A DNA stretch of 64,000 nucleotides from Pogonophryne albipinna. Its lineage: Eukaryota; Chordata; Actinopteri; Perciformes; Artedidraconidae. The stretch lies in contig CM053252.1 of NCBI GenBank assembly GCA_028583405.1, forward strand, positions 36,919,240-36,983,239, in the 5' to 3' direction. This document shows positions 59,901 to 64,000 of the stretch, one piece after another. How positions within the stretch are numbered: position 1 is the stretch's first letter; each line of letters begins with the position of its first letter. The translations under genes and the position numbers were made by a program. The notes beneath the pieces were generated by a model. It was not told where the DNA came from. It saw only the letters and a program-made list of their open reading frames with translations, and did not search any database.

Positions 59901-62056
59901 CTCAGGAGTACGGTAGGAGACTGACAGAGCGACTGCAGTCTGCCCCCAGCTCCAAACTGCTCGGCCCACGAGATGTGGTGTTGCAGGTGGTACCAAAAGT
60001 CCTACAAGGCTTCTGGTCACCTCCTCGAAGCACCTTTCTCAACATGCCCTCGCAGAAGCTCAATCAAATGGCTGTTGGGGTTACTAAGTGTGTTTTGGAC
60101 AAACTCTCCAATGCTTTGTCCAATGTGCACCATCAGGTCACCTTCTCTTGCTCCATCAGAGATGCCATGGTCGTGTCTATCCAGGAAAAGGTTAGACAGA
60201 TGTACCCGGCTCAATACATCTGGAGGAGGGAGCTAAACTCCTTTGCAGCACAAGTACTGAACACCATTGCAGATGCTGCAGCGAGTGAGATGTGTGCGCT
60301 GTTTGAGCCTCAGAACAACACACATGTGGTTGAAAATTCAAGCAACGAAAGAAACTGCAGCCAGCTAGCAGATGTAGTGGATGGTGCAGAGACCATTCAC
60401 ACCCTGGCTGGAGATCTGAATGAGGAGCTTGGTCTGGAGGAAGACAGAGAACCAATTCAGGAACCTGTCTCTTCTCCTTCACCTACTCCTCTGACACCAA
60501 GTACTGAACCTTCTGCCAAAGTCAGCTTGGAGGAAGAACCATTTGCCTCTGCGCCAAACCTTGAATACAACTCTGCTGTGGTTCCAGCCCTGCTCTCTTC
60601 TGTGACCACTGCTGATGAGCCTCCTGCCATCACTGTCACCCAGGATGGTTCAACAGTCAGTGAGAGTTGTCTGATGTCCAGCAACAAAATGTCCATGGAT
60701 TTCCTTGAAGGAAGCAAAGGCATCTACAGACCCATCAGGGTGTTGTTCGACACTCCCATATATGAGCGGGCTCTGCAGATCTGCTGGCATATCAGCTCTT
60801 ACAAGACCAAGATCGCCCTGGTGATAGAACTTTTGCGGCTTCAGCAGAAAGACATGATCCCATCTGAGGTGACTGTCGATGACATGACAGACCTGCTGCG
60901 AGAAGAAAGCAAAAGCTCACTGAGAGTGCAGCTCTGGGACTTTGAACTAGAGGACCGTGATGAAGACGTTGCAAAGCCTCTTCTCAATCTGTTGTGGGAG
61001 GTGATCAACAGCATGAAAATGCGAGACATCGTGTTTGAAGCCAGAAGGCTGCTCATGTCCCCAAGTGACATCCCTGCTGGTTTTCGTCACCCAAAGCTGA
61101 TGAACTTGGCTCAGGAGTACGGTAGGAGACTGACAGAGCGACTGCAGTCTGCCCCCAGCTCCAAACTGCTCGGCCCACGAGATGTGGTGTTGCAGGTGGT
61201 ACCAAAAGTCCTACAAGGCTTCTGGTCACCTCCTCGAAGCACCTTTCTCAACATGCCCTCGCAGAAGCTCAATCAAATGGCTGTTGGGGTTACTAAGTGT
61301 GTTTTGGACAAACTCTCCAATGCTTTGTCCAATGTGCACCATCAGGTCACCTTCTCTTGCTCCATCAGAGATGCCATGGTCGTGTCTATCCAGGAAAAGG
61401 TTAGACAGATGTACCCGGCTCAATACATCTGGAGGAGGGAGCTAAACTCCTTTGCAGCACAAATACTGAACACCATTGCAGATGCTGCAGCGAGTGAGAT
61501 GTGTGCGCTGTTTGAGCCTCAGAACAACACACATGTGGTTGAAAATTCAAGCAACGAAAGAAACTGCAGCCAGCTAGCAGATGTAGTGGATGGTGCAGAG
61601 ACCATTCACACCCTGGCTGGAGATCTGAATGAGGAGCTTGGTCTGGAGGAAGACAGAGAACCAATTCAGGAACCTGTCTCTTCTCCTTCACCTACTCCTC
61701 TGACACCAAGTACTGAACCTTCTGCCAAAGTCAGCTTGGAGGAAGAACCATTTGCCTCTGCGCCAAACCTTGAATACAACTCTGCTGTGGTTCCAGCCCT
61801 GCTCTCTTCTGTGACCACTGCTGATGAGCCTCCTGCCATCACTGTCACCCAGGATGGTTTGACGACCAGCCAGATTGATCCAGTGGAGCTGTGTACACCA
61901 GAGACAGACTGTGAGGATGTGGAGCTCAGCGGAGAACAAAGCCCTGCTGTGACTCTGGCTCTTCCAACCCCCCATGATGGACCTGTTGTCATGACTGCAG
62001 CGCAGGATGAACAGACAATCAGGAAGCATGAGGTCAAAAGGAAGAGACGAGTCTAG
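56936..62056 (+). CDS. four-unit tandem-repeat protein, function unknown
   Basis: An uninterrupted frame of 1706 codons from the first in-frame ATG (56936); the frame is open to 56831 but without an ATG. A good 3' splice site (pyrimidine-rich tract then ACAG, ending 56922) suggests an upstream non-coding exon. After about 25 residues come four tandem units of 403 residues. Each has a mostly helical domain of about 285 residues (SNKMSMDFLEGSKGI through AAASEMCALFEPQ) and an acidic, Ser/Pro/Thr-rich linker of about 110 residues. The C-terminus is a unique 70-residue acidic tail ending in the basic KRKRRV, a possible nuclear-localisation signal. No catalytic motif, signal peptide or membrane segment is evident after the ATG. 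I do not recognise the family. Codon usage and full openness over 5.1 kb argue for a real gene. Confidence 0.85.
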   Translation: MESIEESRGNSAMASATPRSVTPASTQDGSTVSESIQKSSNKMSMDFLEGSKGIYRPIRVLFDTPIYERALQICWHISSYKTKIALVIELLRLQQKDMIPSEVTVDDMTDLLREESKSSLRVQLWDFELEDRDEDVAKPLLNLLWEVINSMKMRDIVFEARRLLMSPSDIPAGFRHPKLMNLAQEYGRRLTERLQSAPSSKLLGPRDVVLQVVPKVLQGFWSPPRSTFLNMPSQKLNQMAVGVTKCVLDKLSNALSNVHHQVTFSCSIRDAMVVSIQEKVRQMYPAQYIWRRELNSFAAQILNTIADAAASEMCALFEPQNNTHVVENSSNERNCSQLADVVDGAETIHTLAGDLNEELGLEEDREPIQEPVSSPSPTPLTPSTEPSAKVSLEEEPFASAPNLEYNSAVVPALLSSVTTADEPPAITVTQDGSTVSESCLMSSNKMSMDFLEGSKGIYRPIRVLFDTPIYERALQICWHISSYKTKIALVIELLRLQQKDMIPSEVTVDDMTDLLREESKSSLRVQLWDFELEDRDEDVAKPLLNLLWEVINSMKMRDIVFEARRLLMSPSDIPAGFRHPKLMNLAQEYGRRLTERLQSAPSSKLLGPRDVVLQVVPKVLQGFWSPPRSTFLNMPSQKLNQMAVGVTKCVLDKLSNALSNVHHQVTFSCSIRDAMVVSIQEKVRQMYPAQYIWRRELNSFAAQILNTIADAAASEMCALFEPQNNTHVVENSSNERNCSQLADVVDGAETIHTLAGDLNEELGLEEDREPIQEPVSSPSPTPLTPSTEPSAKVSLEEEPFASAPNLEYNSAVVPALLSSVTTADEPPAITVTQDGSTVSESCLMSSNKMSMDFLEGSKGIYRPIRVLFDTPIYERALQICWHISSYKTKIALVIELLRLQQKDMIPSEVTVDDMTDLLREESKSSLRVQLWDFELEDRDEDVAKPLLNLLWEVINSMKMRDIVFEARRLLMSPSDIPAGFRHPKLMNLAQEYGRRLTERLQSAPSSKLLGPRDVVLQVVPKVLQGFWSPPRSTFLNMPSQKLNQMAVGVTKCVLDKLSNALSNVHHQVTFSCSIRDAMVVSIQEKVRQMYPAQYIWRRELNSFAAQVLNTIADAAASEMCALFEPQNNTHVVENSSNERNCSQLADVVDGAETIHTLAGDLNEELGLEEDREPIQEPVSSPSPTPLTPSTEPSAKVSLEEEPFASAPNLEYNSAVVPALLSSVTTADEPPAITVTQDGSTVSESCLMSSNKMSMDFLEGSKGIYRPIRVLFDTPIYERALQICWHISSYKTKIALVIELLRLQQKDMIPSEVTVDDMTDLLREESKSSLRVQLWDFELEDRDEDVAKPLLNLLWEVINSMKMRDIVFEARRLLMSPSDIPAGFRHPKLMNLAQEYGRRLTERLQSAPSSKLLGPRDVVLQVVPKVLQGFWSPPRSTFLNMPSQKLNQMAVGVTKCVLDKLSNALSNVHHQVTFSCSIRDAMVVSIQEKVRQMYPAQYIWRRELNSFAAQILNTIADAAASEMCALFEPQNNTHVVENSSNERNCSQLADVVDGAETIHTLAGDLNEELGLEEDREPIQEPVSSPSPTPLTPSTEPSAKVSLEEEPFASAPNLEYNSAVVPALLSSVTTADEPPAITVTQDGLTTSQIDPVELCTPETDCEDVELSGEQSPAVTLALPTPHDGPVVMTAAQDEQTIRKHEVKRKRRV
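57011..61846. repeat. 4 x 1209-bp tandem repeat within the gene
   Basis: Units start at 57011, 58220, 59429 and 60638, with a short fifth start at 61847. Unit 1 differs from the others mainly in about 25 bases near its start (AGAGTATTCAGAAATCC versus AGAGTTGTCTGATGTCC). The only other difference seen is an A to G at 60254 in unit 3 (Ile to Val). The period is a multiple of three, so the frame is kept. Confidence 0.95.
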
Positions 62057-62170
62057 CCCTTCTTGGTTCAGAAACAGTCTGATGTTGCTGCCTGCCTGAA
62101 GACGCAGACTGAGAATGTTCCTCAGTTTTCTTTTCCTGTTTTTCCATTTCATTTCTATTACTGTTGAACA

Positions 62171-62176
62171 AATAAA
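62171..62176 (+). terminator. polyadenylation signal of the repeat gene
   Basis: AATAAA about 115 bases after the stop codon. Confidence 0.65.
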
Positions 62177-62796
62177 TTCATTGTTGCATTTTAGTCCTTC
62201 TGCATCACTGTTTCATTTTTAAAGATTTTGAATTCATGATCTAACAGTTACTGAAGTTACATTTTTTGCATTTACACAACGGTTTGAGGGCCTTAAAGGT
62301 TAAATGTGTCTTATCACAGTTTCAAAGAGGTATACAAAATGCATACAAAACATCTTTAAATAGCCACTGAGAGGAACACAATCCTTGATACATCTACAGA
62401 GATAAACACATTAACATATCAGAACAAGCACAGTATATACAGTAGTACAAAAAACAAAACGATGAAACTTTCTTAAAATGTCTTTTAATTATTGAGGATA
62501 CTGTTCCTAAGGTACCTTTGTACTGCACTGGCCTAATTAAATTGTTCTTGAAATCAAAGAAGGATAATACCATTTAAAACAAGATTAGACATGTAAGTAA
62601 CGTTTTGAATAAAAACGAAAAAGATCTCTTGAAAAATATATTTACTTTCATTGAACCACACGGTATAGTATTTATCATTGATTATCTTATGATAGAAACA
62701 TATTGAAAAAAGTCCTTTATGCAAAATGAATGATGGAATAGAGGCTAGAGGAGTACTCCTGATACAGTATAGTTTGTTGTGTACAGTATTTACGGT
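62177..62796. other. no gene seen
   Basis: A/T-rich downstream DNA; the 106-codon minus frame at 62554 has no recognised domain. Confidence 0.4.
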
Positions 62797-62986
62797 TGTT
62801 CCAATCGATCCGGCCGAGAGAAAAACAAGAGGTTTTACCGAGTACCGAAGGTTGTCGTCCATAAAGCTGAGCAATTTAAGAAGCTAACCGAAGAATGCTG
62901 GAAAAAATGGCTTTCAAACCTACATCTGCGGTCGGGAGGAGCAGAGTCGTCTAATTCACGTGTCTGCAGCGACCACTTCATCAGAG
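62797..62986 (+). pseudogene. THAP zinc-finger exon, degenerate
   Basis: The plus strand reads YGCSNRSGREKNKRFYRVPK, then W..WLSNLHLR, then RVCSDHF, the second to fourth zinc ligands and core of a THAP DNA-binding domain. The exon ends at a GT (62987) in the place where THAP genes often splice. The first zinc ligand is not in frame: a TGT codon lies just upstream but two extra bases separate it, and no ATG precedes it. THAP domains occur in host regulators and in P/Kolobok transposases; which applies here cannot be told. Probably a remnant. Confidence 0.6.
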
Positions 62987-63430
62987 GTATTAGCTAACTT
63001 GGTTTTTGTGGCTTTGTTTATGTATTATTGGGTTGTGGTTAAATGCTTATTTACTTAGTAATACTGATCATGTTTAAGTTACCTGTAGTCTAATATGGAC
63101 TTTGTTGGGACTTTTTAGGGTGCCCTAGCGCTTTGGGTGACGTTGAGTCGGTAGACTGGGCTCCCACTGTTAGCCTCGGTTACCACCGATTATATATACA
63201 GTCTATGCAAAACAACGTTGCCGGTAACCATAGTACCTACATGTAATCATAACACACATACTACACATATATATATACACACACAGAACACTCACAGGCC
63301 AGTTAATGCTGAAGGCAAGGCGACAGCCGTAACACTGCCTTACATGAGTCCATGTAGCTAAAGTTAGCTAGCTAGATGTCTCCTAATAATGCTACTTAGA
63401 GGTAAGAAGGTATAGGTAGTTAACACTCAC

Positions 63431-63742
63431 CCGGGCAAAAACAAGGCGACATTTGTTTAATGCCTTTTTGGTGCCGAGGTCATTCACCCATCCACACACA
63501 AAGTAGTTGAAAGCTTCCATGCTTTTATACGCTTTAATTTGGCTAGCCGTGTAGTAGGAGGTATGAAGGACGAGGTAGCTGGTGATATCCATCGCCTCGA
63601 CAGCGGGCAAATCTGATAAATCACGAGAAAAGTCGCTCTTTTTCAGCTGATACGGATCGTATCCGATGTGTGCTGTGATTTTTTCACAATATCTGCGGCG
63701 TGCAGGTTCATTTAATTGTTTGACATAGTCGGTGTCCTCCAT
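63431..63742 (-). CDS. first exon of a YqaJ-nuclease-associated fish family
   Basis: ATG at 63742 starts MEDTDYVKQLNEPARRRY and runs about 104 codons through AVEAMDITSYLVL and EAFNYFVCGWV to LVFAR, where a consensus donor GTGAGT follows (63430-63425, minus strand). From memory of the family, this resembles the N-terminus of fish proteins that later carry a SWIM zinc finger and a YqaJ-like exonuclease domain. No later exon is visible leftwards before the THAP exon or repeat gene. The two exons face each other, so at least one is likely non-functional. Confidence 0.5.
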
Positions 63743-64000
63743 GATTCCTGCGTTGATGAATGATTGCGTTTTCACTTCCTGACCTCCACTTGAATTTCGC
63801 GCGTCGTAGAAATCACGTGACTGAAACCAAGCTATTGTTCATATTACTGTTCAAAATTATATAATATTATAAAGACAGAAATAACTTTAAAAATGCTTTA
63901 AAAATATGTTTACTGTTGATATTACTGTTTAATATTGTGTTAAGAATGTTTATAACAGAAGACACAATGAATGTAGTGAATGACAAACAAAAGATAAATC
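63743..64000. other. no gene seen; window edge
   Basis: A/T-rich DNA to the right edge; possible promoter of the preceding minus-strand exon. Confidence 0.3.

Noticed and set aside
57165..61691. Repeated antisense and alternate-frame ORFs of 60-96 codons in the repeat gene
   Set aside because: They recur every 1209 bp only because the coding unit does; the sense frame is longer and continuous.

Overview
The window is vertebrate nuclear DNA, almost certainly from a spiny-rayed teleost fish. The grounds are several CA/GT microsatellites of 140-275 bp, L2 and Rex3-type LINE tails, many hAT elements with 8-bp target duplications, a sushi/Tf1-type chromovirus, a retroviral env of gamma type and teleost-style TTAA-flanked MITEs. 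There are no operons or prokaryotic features. Host genes are sparse; most of the window is transposon inserted into transposon.

Region by region: 1-9000 is A/T-rich non-coding DNA with an L2 tail, three long CA arrays, a long purine-rich minisatellite and one possible CpG-rich first exon (minus strand, about 8.74-8.79 kb). 10.0-17.9 kb is one TTAA-flanked element split by a 1.15-kb hAT and by a further terminal-repeat element that itself holds a complete Ty3/Gypsy chromovirus (11948-17138, 481-bp LTRs that look identical, AAGTG target duplication, intact pol, gag without a zinc knuckle). 18.5-23.9 kb holds hAT, Tc1 and MITE fragments. 24938-34552 is a 9.6-kb endogenous retrovirus on the minus strand with identical-looking 456-bp LTRs, CTATT target duplication and a frameshifted env, but no recognisable gag or pol. 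35202-41205 is a three-layer nest: a hAT (target duplication CCTGGTGG) holding a degenerate L2 LINE, which holds a second hAT (target duplication CTATCTAG).

41.7-56.4 kb continues with repeats: a duplicated block around an AAGTA-type repeat, a 2.7-kb foldback structure with about 460-480-bp arms, two hAT derivatives that keep only a BED zinc-finger exon, a Rex3 fragment and a hAT transposase remnant. The main host-like gene is at 56936-62056 (+): a long open frame made mostly of four almost identical 403-residue tandem repeats, of unknown function. The right edge has a degenerate THAP-domain exon (+) facing a first exon (-) that resembles a family of fish proteins linked to YqaJ-type nucleases.

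The strongest leads are the four-unit repeat gene, the env-only provirus, the self-priming signature of the chromovirus and the BED-finger-only hAT derivatives. Target-site duplications, terminal repeats and reading frames were read by eye; family names rest on recognised motifs, not on a database search.
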